The notes: a model not told the origin generated them from the letters alone. Shown: positions 7,849-16,326, counted from the first letter of the stretch. The stretch: DNA of 33,894 nt from DASYRM01 sp036004405 (GCA_036004405.1 DASYRM010000128.1:1-33894); one strand, 5' to 3'. Program-made: numbers and translations.

Positions 7849-9450
7849 GTGAGCGACACCGCATCTCCTGCGACCATCGTCGTCGCCGACGACCTCCCCG
7901 CCTCCGCCCTCGAACTGCTTCGCGCTGAAGGATGGTCGGTTGACGCGCGCACCGGGCGCACGCCGGAAGCGCTCGCCGCCGATCTCGCCAACGCCGATGC
8001 GCTCGTGGTACGCAGCGCCACGAAGGTCACCGCAGCCATCATCGGAGCTGCGCCAAAGCTTCGGGTGATCGCCCGCGCTGGAACCGGCGTGGACAACGTC
8101 GACGTCGCCGCCGCCAGCACCCGTGGCATCGTGGTGATGAATGCTCCCGGCGCCAACAGCGTGAGCGTTGCCGAGCTCGCCATGGGGCTGATCCTGGCGC
8201 TCGCACGCCACCTGCCCGCGGCCGACGCGGCGATGAAGCAGGGCAAGTGGGAAAAGAAGAAGTTCCTGGGCGAGGAAGTCCGCGACAAGACGCTCGGCCT
8301 TGCCGGCCTGGGCCGCATCGGCCAGGAAGTGGCCCGGCGTGCGGCTGGCTTCGGCATGCGCCTCGTCGCGCACGATCCCTTCGTGTCGCAGGCGGTCGCC
8401 GCCGGCCTGGGCGTGGAGCTGATGTCGCTCGACGACGTCTTCGCCAAGTCCGACTACGTGTCGCTGCACCTGCCCTCGACGCCTCAGACTCGTCACTTCG
8501 TCAACGCGGAACGGCTGGCGCGGTCGCGCAAAGGCATTCGGATCATCAACACCGCCCGTGGCGACCTGATCGACGAGGCGGCGCTGGCCGATGCCATCGA
8601 GGCCGGCCAGGTGGGCGGCGCCGCGCTCGACGTCTTCGACAAGGAGCCCACCGTCGACCAGCGGCTCCAGATGCTGCCGCAGGTGGTGGCGACGCCGCAC
8701 ATCGCGGCGTCCACCCGCGAAGGCCAGGAGCTCGTGGGCGTGGAAACCGCGGCAGCGCTGCGCGACTTCCTGCGCGACGGCATCATCCGCAACGCCGTCA
8801 ACTTCCCGTCGGTGTCGACCGAGGAGTACAAGCGGCTGCAGCCGTTCGTCGCGCTCGGCGAGAAGCTGGGCGCGTTCCTGGCGCAGATGAACGACGCCCA
8901 GGCCACCGAGGTCAGCATCCGCTACTACGGCGAGCTGGCCGAGGCGCGCACCGACCTGGTGGCCAACGCGGTGCTGGTAGGGCTTCTGCGGCCGAGCGAA
9001 ACGTCCGGCGCAACCACGCTGGTCAACGCCCGCAACGTGGCCACCTCGCGTGGTCTCGAGGTGGTGGAGTCGCGGAGCAACCGCGCTCGCAACTACACCA
9101 GCCTGATGTCGGTGAAGCTCCGCACCGCCGCCGGCGAGCTGTGGGCCGAGGGCGCCGTGTTCCAGGGGACATTCCCCCGCCTGGTCATGCTGGACGGCAT
9201 CGGCGTCGAGGCAACGCTCGACGGCACGATGATCGTGATGCGCAACAACGACCGGCCCGGCGTGATCGGCCACGTCGGCACGGTGCTGGGCAAGCACGGC
9301 ATCAACGTGGCGAGCTTTGCGCTCGGCCGCGACGCCGACCGCGCCATCGGCCTGGTCACCGTGGACGAACCGGCACCGCTGAACGGCAAGATCCTGGAGG
9401 AGATTCGGAAGTTCGAGGCGATTCGCGAGGCGCGAGTCGTCAGAGTGTAG
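7849..9450 (+). CDS. serA: D-3-phosphoglycerate dehydrogenase (long form with ASB and ACT domains)
   Basis: First step of serine synthesis: 3-phosphoglycerate to 3-phosphohydroxypyruvate with NAD. The 533 residues fit the long type. The substrate-binding half surrounds the NAD fold GLGRIG (near 153-158). The catalytic set is R237 (NTARGD), E266 (FDKEP) and H284 (TPHIAAS). An intervening domain spans about 320-455 and a C-terminal ACT domain (MIVMRNNDRPGVIG onward) suggests allosteric control by serine. The start is a GTG at 7849 with no Shine-Dalgarno; a TATACT box ends seven bases upstream, so the mRNA could be leaderless, which is speculative. The TAG stop runs directly into the hairpin at 9451-9470. 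Confidence 0.96.
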   Translation: MSDTASPATIVVADDLPASALELLRAEGWSVDARTGRTPEALAADLANADALVVRSATKVTAAIIGAAPKLRVIARAGTGVDNVDVAAASTRGIVVMNAPGANSVSVAELAMGLILALARHLPAADAAMKQGKWEKKKFLGEEVRDKTLGLAGLGRIGQEVARRAAGFGMRLVAHDPFVSQAVAAGLGVELMSLDDVFAKSDYVSLHLPSTPQTRHFVNAERLARSRKGIRIINTARGDLIDEAALADAIEAGQVGGAALDVFDKEPTVDQRLQMLPQVVATPHIAASTREGQELVGVETAAALRDFLRDGIIRNAVNFPSVSTEEYKRLQPFVALGEKLGAFLAQMNDAQATEVSIRYYGELAEARTDLVANAVLVGLLRPSETSGATTLVNARNVATSRGLEVVESRSNRARNYTSLMSVKLRTAAGELWAEGAVFQGTFPRLVMLDGIGVEATLDGTMIVMRNNDRPGVIGHVGTVLGKHGINVASFALGRDADRAIGLVTVDEPAPLNGKILEEIRKFEAIREARVVRV

Positions 9451-9470
9451 GGGCCGCCTTCAGGCGGCCC
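9451..9470. repeat. Single palindromic unit after serA
   Basis: GGGCCGCC-TTCA-GGCGGCCC forms a perfect 8-bp stem with a TTCA loop, beginning at the base after the serA TAG. It is the same family as 1019-1078 and 16350-16378. It sits between convergent serA and the GspC-like gene, so it may also act as a terminator. Confidence 0.75.
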
Positions 9471-9476
9471 GTCGTG

Positions 9477-10025
9477 TCAGGGCTGGAGCGTGAGCTTTTG
9501 CCGGACGCCGTCGCCGATGCGCTCGACCTCGGCAAACGAGTCGCCCACTTCGATCACGCGGTAGCCGGCTCCCGCCGGCTCGCCGCTCGCGGCCAGCTCC
9601 ACGCCAGCGGGGCCGCTCAGAATCGCGATCCGCTTCGCCACGCCGTTCGTCGTGTCCACCGCAATGCCGGTGAGCCGCAGCGGAAACGGCGCTGGAGCCT
9701 CGACGACCGGCGCTGGCGCAACGACCGGCGCAGGTGCGGCGGCGCGGCGCGCCACGGGACGCGCGCCAAAGCGAAAGAGATTCCGCGACGGCGGCGCGAC
9801 ATTCACCGCGGCGACGCGCTCGTCGAGACGGCGAGTCTGCTCCTGGAGCGTCGAGACGGCGGTGAGCTGGGCGGCGGAGTGCGGAGTGGCGCTGGCGTCG
9901 GGCCGCAACGAGGGCCCGGCGAGCTGCAGCGGCGAGCCAAGGCCCAGCACGCCCGCCAGGGCGGCCGCACCCGTCACCACGAGCTTCCAGTTCCAATTCC
10001 AGGTCATGGGCGACGCCGCCGCCAT
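9477..10025 (-). CDS. GspC/PilP-like inner-membrane protein of unknown role
   Basis: A 182-residue protein with one membrane helix (about 14-30), a periplasmic heptad-like stretch (55-75), the NLFRF motif (82-86), a Pro/Ala/Val-rich linker (92-113) and a small beta domain (114-182: FPLRLTGIAVDTTNG..RIAILSGPAGVELA..GDSFAEV). This order resembles the homology region of GspC (type II secretion) or a PilP-like pilotin, both of which dock to secretins. The resemblance is by pattern only. The ATG at 10025 has GGGGGAG eight bases upstream; an ATG at 10007 is also possible. No other secretion genes adjoin it: serA converges on it and kdsB diverges from it. Confidence 0.7.
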   Translation of the reverse strand: MAAASPMTWNWNWKLVVTGAAALAGVLGLGSPLQLAGPSLRPDASATPHSAAQLTAVSTLQEQTRRLDERVAAVNVAPPSRNLFRFGARPVARRAAAPAPVVAPAPVVEAPAPFPLRLTGIAVDTTNGVAKRIAILSGPAGVELAASGEPAGAGYRVIEVGDSFAEVERIGDGVRQKLTLQP

Positions 10026-10165
10026 GTTAGCACTCCCCCTGTTCCTTCTCGGCTCGAGCGCCGGCGGCGAGTAGGTGCGCCCGCGTGGCTGCAACCCACG
10101 AGGAAATCACGAGATGATCGCGCTGACTCGGCCGCGCGACGGCAACCGCTATGCTATGATTCGCC

Positions 10166-10951
10166 GTGCACCCTGGCACGTTCCGCAATCCCTTCCAGCG
10201 AACGTCACAGCCACCCACCGTCGTCGCCATCATCCCCGCCCGCTACGAGTCGACCCGGTTTCCTGGAAAGGCGCTTGCGGACATCGGCGGACGCCCGATG
10301 ATCGAGCACGTGTATCGACGCGCGGCAGACGCCGTGGACGCCGTCGTAGTGGCGACCGACGACCGGCGGATTGCGGACGCCGTGGAGGCGTTTGGCGGCG
10401 TGGCGCGCATGACCAGCCCGTCGCACCGCACGGGAACGGATCGCATCGCCGAGGTCGCCGCCGATCTCGATTGCGCCATCATCGTGAACCCGCAGGGTGA
10501 CGAGCCGCTCATCGAGCCCGCGGTGATCACCGCCGTCGTCGAGCCGCTGCGCGCCGACCCGTCGCTGCCGATGGCGACGGTCCGGCGCCGGATCACCGAC
10601 GCCGCGGACTACACGAGCCCGCACGTCGTGAAGGTCGTGGCCGATCAGCAGGGGAACGCCCTCTACTTCTCGCGCGCGCCGATTCCGCCCGTGGCGGCGC
10701 ACGCGGATCGTACGGCGGCGGAGGCCTACGCTCACGTGGGCCTGTACGCGTTCCGCCGCGATTTCCTGCTCACCTTCGCGCGGCTACCGCAAACGCCGCT
10801 CGAAATCGCCGAGTCGCTCGAACAGCTGCGGGCACTCGAGCACGGGTTCCGGATACGCACAGTGGTGACCGAGCACCACTCGATTGGCGTCGACACTCCA
10901 GAAGATCTTGAACGCGCCCGCCGGCTCTCGGCCGTAGGGGTGCGCGTGTGA
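10166..10951 (+). CDS. kdsB: 3-deoxy-manno-octulosonate cytidylyltransferase (CMP-KDO synthetase)
   Basis: Activates KDO with CTP to give CMP-KDO for lipid A-core assembly. The 261 residues carry the nucleotidyltransferase start IIPARYESTRFPGKAL, then GRPMIEHVY, the ATDDRRI segment, RTGTDRIAE, NPQGDEPLI and a C-terminal GVDTPEDLERAR. The N-terminus before VVAIIPARY is longer than usual by some 15 residues. The GTG at 10166 has no good Shine-Dalgarno, so a later start is possible. It lies six bases before pyrG, whose product makes the CTP it uses. A weak TATGAT sits just upstream at about 10155. Confidence 0.95.
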   Translation: MHPGTFRNPFQRTSQPPTVVAIIPARYESTRFPGKALADIGGRPMIEHVYRRAADAVDAVVVATDDRRIADAVEAFGGVARMTSPSHRTGTDRIAEVAADLDCAIIVNPQGDEPLIEPAVITAVVEPLRADPSLPMATVRRRITDAADYTSPHVVKVVADQQGNALYFSRAPIPPVAAHADRTAAEAYAHVGLYAFRRDFLLTFARLPQTPLEIAESLEQLRALEHGFRIRTVVTEHHSIGVDTPEDLERARRLSAVGVRV

Positions 10952-10957
10952 GGCGGC

Positions 10958-12616
10958 ATGACTCAGCGAGCTGACGGACGGCCCACCAAGTACATCTTCG
11001 TGACGGGCGGCGTGGTCTCGTCGCTCGGCAAGGGCCTCGCGGCCGCCTCGATCGGCCGGCTGCTCGAGGACCACGGCTACAGCGTCGCGCTCCAGAAGTT
11101 CGACCCCTACATCAACGTCGACCCGGGCACGATGAGCCCCTACCAGCACGGCGAGGTCTACGTCACCGACGATGGTGGCGAGACCGACCTCGACCTCGGG
11201 CACTACGAGCGCTTCACCAGCATGACGGCGTCGCGCAACAGCAACTGGACCACCGGAAAGATCTACCTGTCGGTGATTCAGAAGGAGCGCCGCGGCGACT
11301 ATCTGGGCCGCACCGTGCAGGTCATTCCGCACATCACCAACGAGATCAAGGACGCGATTCGCGTCGCCGGCCGCGACGTGGACGTGCTGCTCGTGGAGAT
11401 CGGCGGCACCGTGGGCGACATCGAGAGCATGCCGTTCCTCGAGGCCATCCGCCAGTTCCGCCTCGACGTCGGCCGCGAGAACACGCTCTACATCCACCTG
11501 ACGCTGGTGCCCTACATCGGCGCCGCCGGTGAGCTGAAGACCAAGCCGACGCAGCACAGCGTGCGCGACCTGCGCTCGATCGGCATCCAGCCTGACGTGC
11601 TGCTGTGCCGCACCGACCGCTTCCTGGACGCCGACATCAAGCGCAAGATCGCGCTCTTCTGCGACGTGAACGAGGAGGCGGTCATCACCGCCAAGGACGT
11701 GCCGACGATCTACGAAGTGCCGCTCGTCCTGAAGGAGCAGGGTCTGGATCAGATCGTGCTGAAGCAGCTCGGCTTGCCGATGACGCACGCCAAGACAGAG
11801 GCGTGGGAGGAGCTGGTCGATCGCATCAAGAATCCGACCGACGAGATCACCATCCATGTGGTCGGCAAGTACACCGGCTACGAGGACTCCTACAAGAGCC
11901 TGAACGAGGCGGCCTACCACGGCGGGTTCGCGCACCGCGCGAGCGTCAAGCTTCACTGGGTGGAAGCCGAGGCGCTCGAGAAGGAAGGCGGCGCCAAGCT
12001 GCTCGAAGGCGCCAACGCGATTCTCGTGCCCGGCGGATTCGGCTCGCGCGGCACCCGCGGCATGATGAAAGCGGCCGAGTACGCGCGTGAGAAGCAGATC
12101 CCGTTCTTCGGCATCTGCTACGGCTTCCAGTGGGCCACGGTCGAGTTCGCGCGCAACGTCTGCGGCCTCGAGGGCGCCGACTCCACCGAAGTGGACGAGA
12201 ACGCGCCGCACAAAGTGATCTACAAGCTGCGCGATCTGCTCGGCGTGGACGACCTGGGCGGCACGATGCGGCTCGGACGGTATGCCTGCGAGCTCGCGCC
12301 CGGCTCGGTGGCCGAGCGCATCTACGGCACCTCGCTCATCTACGAGCGACACCGCCACCGGTTCGAGTTCAACTGTCTCTACGAGCAGGAGCTCACGAGC
12401 CGCGGGATGCGCGTGTCGGGCCGCTCGCCCGACGGCAAGTTCGTGGAGATCGCGGAGATGCCGTCGCATCCCTGGTTCGTCGCGGTGCAGTTCCACCCCG
12501 AGTTCCAGTCGCGTCCGCTCCGGCCGCACCCGCTGTTTGCCAGCTTCGTCGGCGCGGCGCTCCGGCACAAGGCCGGCAACCTGGCACCGGTGAGTGTGTC
12601 CGCCGCCGGGCGGTAG
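10958..12616 (+). CDS. pyrG: CTP synthase
   Basis: Makes CTP from UTP, ATP and glutamine. The 552-residue protein has an N-terminal synthetase (KYIFVTGGVVSSLGKGL near 10-26, then KFDPYINVDPGTMSPYQHGEV) and a C-terminal class I glutaminase with nucleophile Cys387 and the closing FHPEFQSRP segment. The nucleophile motif reads GICYGFQ, where the usual form is GICLGMQ; the change is conservative enough not to suggest loss. It sits between kdsB and kdsA, an association seen in many bacteria and fitting CMP-KDO supply. Its TAG stop is followed after four bases by the kdsA ATG. Confidence 0.97.
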   Translation: MTQRADGRPTKYIFVTGGVVSSLGKGLAAASIGRLLEDHGYSVALQKFDPYINVDPGTMSPYQHGEVYVTDDGGETDLDLGHYERFTSMTASRNSNWTTGKIYLSVIQKERRGDYLGRTVQVIPHITNEIKDAIRVAGRDVDVLLVEIGGTVGDIESMPFLEAIRQFRLDVGRENTLYIHLTLVPYIGAAGELKTKPTQHSVRDLRSIGIQPDVLLCRTDRFLDADIKRKIALFCDVNEEAVITAKDVPTIYEVPLVLKEQGLDQIVLKQLGLPMTHAKTEAWEELVDRIKNPTDEITIHVVGKYTGYEDSYKSLNEAAYHGGFAHRASVKLHWVEAEALEKEGGAKLLEGANAILVPGGFGSRGTRGMMKAAEYAREKQIPFFGICYGFQWATVEFARNVCGLEGADSTEVDENAPHKVIYKLRDLLGVDDLGGTMRLGRYACELAPGSVAERIYGTSLIYERHRHRFEFNCLYEQELTSRGMRVSGRSPDGKFVEIAEMPSHPWFVAVQFHPEFQSRPLRPHPLFASFVGAALRHKAGNLAPVSVSAAGR

Positions 12617-12620
12617 GTCG

Positions 12621-13481
12621 ATGTCACCGATGACGCCGGCGGCCCCGACGCCGCCGGTCCGCGTGGGGTCGCTGTCGATTGGCGGCGGCTCGCCGCTGGC
12701 CTTCATTGCCGGGCCGTGCGTGATCGAGAGCACCGCGCACGTGCTCAATATGGCGATCGCCATCAAGGAGATTGCCGCGCGGTGCGGCGTGCCGGTCATC
12801 TTCAAGGCCTCGTTCGACAAGGCCAATCGCACCTCCGGCACCTCGTTTCGTGGTCCCGGCCTCGAGGCCGGCCTGGCCGCGCTCGACGAGGTGAAGATCC
12901 GCACCGGTCTCCCCATCCTCACGGATATCCACGAGCCCTCGCAGGCCGCTGCCGCCGCCGCGGTGGCCGACGTGCTGCAGATTCCCGCGTTTCTCTCGCG
13001 GCAGACCGACCTGCTGGAGGCCGCGGCCCGCACCGGCAAGGTGGTGAACATCAAGAAGGGGCAGTTCATGGCGCCCAACGACATGCGCCATGCCGTGGCC
13101 AAGCTGGCCGCCGCTGGAAACCGCTCGATTCTCGTCACCGAGCGCGGCGTCAGCTTCGGGTACAACAATCTGGTGGTGGACATGCGCGCGTTTCCGATGC
13201 TGCGGGCGCTCGGCTACCCCGTCGTCTTCGACGTGACCCACAGCCTGCAGCTGCCGGGCGGCGGCGAGGGCGTGTCGGGCGGGCTGCCCGAATACATCGA
13301 ACCGCTCGCCGCCGCCGGCGTCGCCGCCGGCGTGGACGCGGTGTTCATGGAGGTTCACGACGATCCCGGCAAGGCCTTGAGCGACGGCGCCAACGCCCTC
13401 CGTCTCGATCGGCTCGAGCCGCTGCTCCGCAAGCTGACCCGCATCGACGCGGCCGCGCGAGGCGAGGTGCAGGCACCATGA
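12621..13481 (+). CDS. kdsA: 3-deoxy-8-phosphooctulonate (KDO-8-P) synthase, probable metal-dependent type
   Basis: Condenses arabinose-5-phosphate with PEP to KDO-8-phosphate. The 286 residues carry the expected order: AGPCVIES, FKASFDKANRTS, DIHEP, QIPAFLSRQTDLL, VNIKKGQFMAP, GYNNLVVDMR and DVTHSLQLPGG. Cys33 in AGPC occupies the position of the metal-ligand Cys of the Aquifex enzyme, where the metal-independent E. coli enzyme has Asn, so the metal-dependent class is inferred. The ATG at 12621 is chosen because AGG from the pyrG stop region gives its ribosome-binding site; a GTG upstream at 12594 lies inside pyrG. Its TGA overlaps the kdsD start as ATGA. Confidence 0.95.
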   Translation: MSPMTPAAPTPPVRVGSLSIGGGSPLAFIAGPCVIESTAHVLNMAIAIKEIAARCGVPVIFKASFDKANRTSGTSFRGPGLEAGLAALDEVKIRTGLPILTDIHEPSQAAAAAAVADVLQIPAFLSRQTDLLEAAARTGKVVNIKKGQFMAPNDMRHAVAKLAAAGNRSILVTERGVSFGYNNLVVDMRAFPMLRALGYPVVFDVTHSLQLPGGGEGVSGGLPEYIEPLAAAGVAAGVDAVFMEVHDDPGKALSDGANALRLDRLEPLLRKLTRIDAAARGEVQAP

Positions 13482-14449
13482 AGGATCCGAAATCACCGCT
13501 CGAGCTCGCGCGCAGCGTGCTGCAGACCGAAGCCGCCGCCATCCTCGCGCTGGTCGATCGCCTCGACGACCATTTCGAGCTCGCGGTCCGGACGCTGCGC
13601 GAGTGCCGCGGCCGCGTCATCGTCACCGGCATGGGCAAGTCGGGGATCGTCTGCCGCAAGATCGCCGCCACGCTCTCGAGTACCGGCACGGCCGCCTTCT
13701 TCCTGCATCCCGCCGAAGCCATTCACGGCGACCTGGGCGTGCTGCAGGCCGACGACGTGGTATTGGCGCTGTCCTACAGCGGCGAGACCGACGAGCTGCT
13801 GCGGCTGGTGGAAACGATCAAGCGCCTGGGCGCCCGGCTGATCGCCATGACCGGCGACCGGGACTCCACGCTCGCGCAGGCCGCCGACGTGGCGCTCGAC
13901 TGCCGCGTCTCGGAAGAGGCCTGCCCGCTGAACCTGGTGCCGACCGCCAGCACGACGGCGTCGCTGGCGCTCGGCGATGCGCTCGCCATGGCGCTCCTCG
14001 TGGCCAAGGGGTTCCGTCAGGAGGACTTTGCCAACCTCCACCCGGGAGGCAAGATCGGCAAGCGGCTGATGCGCGTCGAGCAGCTGATGCATGCGGGCGA
14101 GCACGCGCCCGTCGTTCGCATCGACGCCGCCATGCCGGACGTCATCTATGAGATTTCGAGCAAAGGGCTCGGGATGGCCTGCGTCGTCGCGGCCGATGGC
14201 GCGCTCAAGGGGATCATCACCGACGGCGACCTGCGCCGGCACATGGTGAGCGCCACGCACCTGCTGGAGCGCACGGCCGGCGAAATCATGACCACCAGCC
14301 CCATCACGGTGGCGCCGGACACCATGGCCGCGGCGGCGCTGCACATCCTCGAGCAGCGGCGCATCACCGCCGTGGTGGTGGTGGATATCGCCCAGCACGT
14401 GCTTGGCGTCGTGCACCTGCACGATCTCTGGCGCATCGAGATGTTCTGA
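13478..14449 (+). CDS. kdsD: Arabinose-5-phosphate isomerase
   Basis: Converts ribulose-5-phosphate to arabinose-5-phosphate, the KdsA substrate. The 323 residues hold an N-terminal SIS domain (about 35-170; VIVTGMGKSGIVCRKIAATLSSTGT, then SYSGETDELL) and a C-terminal pair of CBS domains (about 205-320), as in KdsD and GutQ. The HPGGKIGKRL segment links them and is a family hallmark. The ATG at 13478 overlaps the kdsA stop, so the two are translationally coupled. The same reading frame stays open upstream to 12716 inside kdsA, but that part is not coding. A KdsC phosphatase, the next enzyme in the pathway, is not adjacent. Confidence 0.95.
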   Translation: MKDPKSPLELARSVLQTEAAAILALVDRLDDHFELAVRTLRECRGRVIVTGMGKSGIVCRKIAATLSSTGTAAFFLHPAEAIHGDLGVLQADDVVLALSYSGETDELLRLVETIKRLGARLIAMTGDRDSTLAQAADVALDCRVSEEACPLNLVPTASTTASLALGDALAMALLVAKGFRQEDFANLHPGGKIGKRLMRVEQLMHAGEHAPVVRIDAAMPDVIYEISSKGLGMACVVAADGALKGIITDGDLRRHMVSATHLLERTAGEIMTTSPITVAPDTMAAAALHILEQRRITAVVVVDIAQHVLGVVHLHDLWRIEMF

Positions 14450-14452
14450 CAG

Positions 14453-15685
14453 TTGACGCCTTACGTGTTCCTCGCCGTCCTCGTCGCCCTGCTTGCGGGC
14501 CTCGGTGTGGGCAAGGCGTGGGAGCGCTACAAGCTCCGCGACGGCCGCTGGATCGACCGCCGGCGGCTGCGCGAGACGCCGCACTACATGCTCGGGCTCA
14601 ACTTCCTCGTGGACGGCCAGGTCGATCTGGCGATCGACGAGCTGACGCAGGCCACGAGCTCCGCCGGCGGCGACTCGCTCGAGATCCAGATGATCCTCGG
14701 CAACCTGCTGCGCATGAAGGGGCAGGTGGCTCGGGCCATCCACATCCACCAGTCGCTGCTGCAGCAGCCCGACCTGACCCCGATCGAGCACGCCTACGTG
14801 CTGCTCTGCCTGGGCCTCGACTTCCGGCACGGCGGGTTCGTGGACCGCGCGGTGGGCACCTTTCAGGACGTCCTGCGGCTCGACCCGCGCAACCGCTACG
14901 CGCTGGTGAACCTGCAGAAGCTGCACGAGGAGCAGCATCAGTGGGCCGACGCCGTGCGTGTGCGTGAACGGATCCTCGAGCTCGCCACCGGCGACGGCGT
15001 TGCCGATCGCCGCATTCTCGGGTTCCTGCACAACGAGGTCGGTCAGTCGGCGGCCGGCAGCGATCCCGCGAGCGCCGCGGCCGCCTTCCGCCGGGCCCTC
15101 GACGCGGATCCGCTGACGGCCCCGGCGTATCTCAATCTTGGCGACGTGTTCGAGCGGCAGGGCGACCTGGCGGCGGCCGTCGGACAGTGGGAACAGCTCA
15201 CCAGGACGCAGCCGGACCGCGCGCACCTGACCTTCGATCGCCTGGAGCGCGCCTATCAGCTGCTCGGGACGCCGGCCCGATTCGTGGAGCTCTGCGAGCG
15301 GCTGATCGCCGGGCACCCCCGCGATTGGCGGGCCCGGCTGGCGCTGTCGCGGCACCTCTCCGCCACCGCGCAGGACCGCAAGGCGTTCGCGCTGCTGCTC
15401 GATGCGCTCGGACACCATCCGCACGGCATCGCCATCCATCAGGCCGTGTGGCGCACGCTGTCGGCGCTCGCGTTCGACCCGCAGCTGGTGCGCGCCTACA
15501 CCGATCTCACGCGAGAGGCGGTCTTCTACCTCGATCCGCACGTGTGCACCCGCTGCCGCTACCGCAGCACCGAGCTGCTGTGGCAGTGCCCGCAGTGCCA
15601 CGAATGGAATACATTCGTCGAGGAACGGTTGGCGCCGGCTCGGCCGGTGCCGGTGCCCGAACCTGGTTCGACTGAGGCGTCATGA
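14453..15685 (+). CDS. lapB: LapB-like lipopolysaccharide assembly protein (TPR protein with rubredoxin-like tail)
   Basis: In E. coli LapB is an inner-membrane adaptor that brings LpxC to the FtsH protease and so limits LPS synthesis. This 410-residue protein has the same build: an N-terminal membrane helix (about 3-20), a long run of TPR repeats on the cytoplasmic side (about 45-350), and a C-terminal metal-binding knuckle with C365, C368, C379 and C382 (CxxC..CPQCxEWNT). The start is probably TTG at 14453, three bases after the kdsD stop; a GTG four codons later is an alternative and no Shine-Dalgarno decides. Its TGA overlaps the coaE ATG. Its place behind the KDO genes supports an LPS role. 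Confidence 0.88.
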   Translation: MTPYVFLAVLVALLAGLGVGKAWERYKLRDGRWIDRRRLRETPHYMLGLNFLVDGQVDLAIDELTQATSSAGGDSLEIQMILGNLLRMKGQVARAIHIHQSLLQQPDLTPIEHAYVLLCLGLDFRHGGFVDRAVGTFQDVLRLDPRNRYALVNLQKLHEEQHQWADAVRVRERILELATGDGVADRRILGFLHNEVGQSAAGSDPASAAAAFRRALDADPLTAPAYLNLGDVFERQGDLAAAVGQWEQLTRTQPDRAHLTFDRLERAYQLLGTPARFVELCERLIAGHPRDWRARLALSRHLSATAQDRKAFALLLDALGHHPHGIAIHQAVWRTLSALAFDPQLVRAYTDLTREAVFYLDPHVCTRCRYRSTELLWQCPQCHEWNTFVEERLAPARPVPVPEPGSTEAS

Positions 15686-16290
15686 CGACACAGATGAAGC
15701 GCATCGCCCTCACCGGCGGTATGGGAACCGGCAAGAGCCACGTGCGCGCGGTGTTCGCGGCGCTGGGCGTGCCGACGATCGACGCGGACACGCTGGCGCG
15801 CGACGTCGTCGCGCACGGTACGCCGGGGTTCGACGCCGTGGTGGCCCAGTTCGGCCGCGGCATCCTCAACGCGGACGGCGACCTCGACCGGCGGGCGCTG
15901 GGCGCGATGGTGTTCGCGGATCCGGGCAAACGGCACGACCTCGAGGCCATCCTGCATCCGGCCATCAGGGCCGCCATCGACCAGTGGTTCGCGGCGCTCG
16001 ACCAGTCGGCGCACGTGTTCGCCATCGCCGACATCCCGCTGCTCTACGAGGTGGGCCTCGACAAGGAATACGACGAGGTGATCGTCACGTCGTGCTCGCC
16101 GCAGGCGCAGGTGAAGCGGATCATGGCCCGCGACAACCTCGACGCCGCCGAGGTGCAGCATCGCCTCGACGCGCAGATGCCGCTTGCCGACAAGGTGAAA
16201 CGGGCGACCTACGTCATCGACACCAACGGCACCCTGGTGCAGACCAACGCCCAGGTGCACAAGCTGTATAACGAACTCACCAGCAGGTAG
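15682..16290 (+). CDS. coaE: Dephospho-CoA kinase
   Basis: Phosphorylates dephospho-CoA, the last step of coenzyme A synthesis. The 202 residues have the P-loop GGMGTGKS (12-19), DADTLARDVV, the LxHPAI segment and the IPLLYEVGLDKEYD stretch of the CoaE family. The ATG at 15682 overlaps the lapB stop (ATGA), so it is the last gene of the kdsB-pyrG-kdsA-kdsD-lapB-coaE run. The gene's last two sense codons and TAG form the first copy of an 8-bp tandem repeat that continues downstream. The role is independent of LPS, so co-transcription is probably incidental. Confidence 0.95.
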   Translation: MTTQMKRIALTGGMGTGKSHVRAVFAALGVPTIDADTLARDVVAHGTPGFDAVVAQFGRGILNADGDLDRRALGAMVFADPGKRHDLEAILHPAIRAAIDQWFAALDQSAHVFAIADIPLLYEVGLDKEYDEVIVTSCSPQAQVKRIMARDNLDAAEVQHRLDAQMPLADKVKRATYVIDTNGTLVQTNAQVHKLYNELTSR

Positions 16291-16314
16291 GCAGGTAGGC
16301 AGGTGGGCAGGTAG
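16283..16314. repeat. 8-bp tandem repeat GCAGGTAG x4 overlapping the coaE stop
   Basis: Copies start at 16283, 16291, 16299 (with GCAGGTGG) and 16307. The first copy contains the last codons and TAG stop of coaE, so expansion or loss of whole units would leave the protein unchanged. Confidence 0.85.
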
Positions 16315-16326
16315 GGCCGGGTTGGG

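Noticed and set aside
10149..10160. A kdsB promoter based on TATGAT
   Set aside because: No acceptable -35 box lies at the right distance, so I did not list it as a feature.
10784..13183. A long open frame on the minus strand opposite pyrG and kdsA
   Set aside because: It is antisense to two clear genes, its product is Arg/His/Ala-rich without any family motif, and such frames are common in GC-rich DNA.
12716..13477. An upstream extension of the kdsD frame
   Set aside because: It lies inside kdsA and its translation is low-complexity Arg-rich; the ATG at 13478 with ATGA overlap is the natural start.
13493..15601. A long minus-strand open frame opposite kdsD and lapB
   Set aside because: It shadows two well-supported genes and shows no domain.
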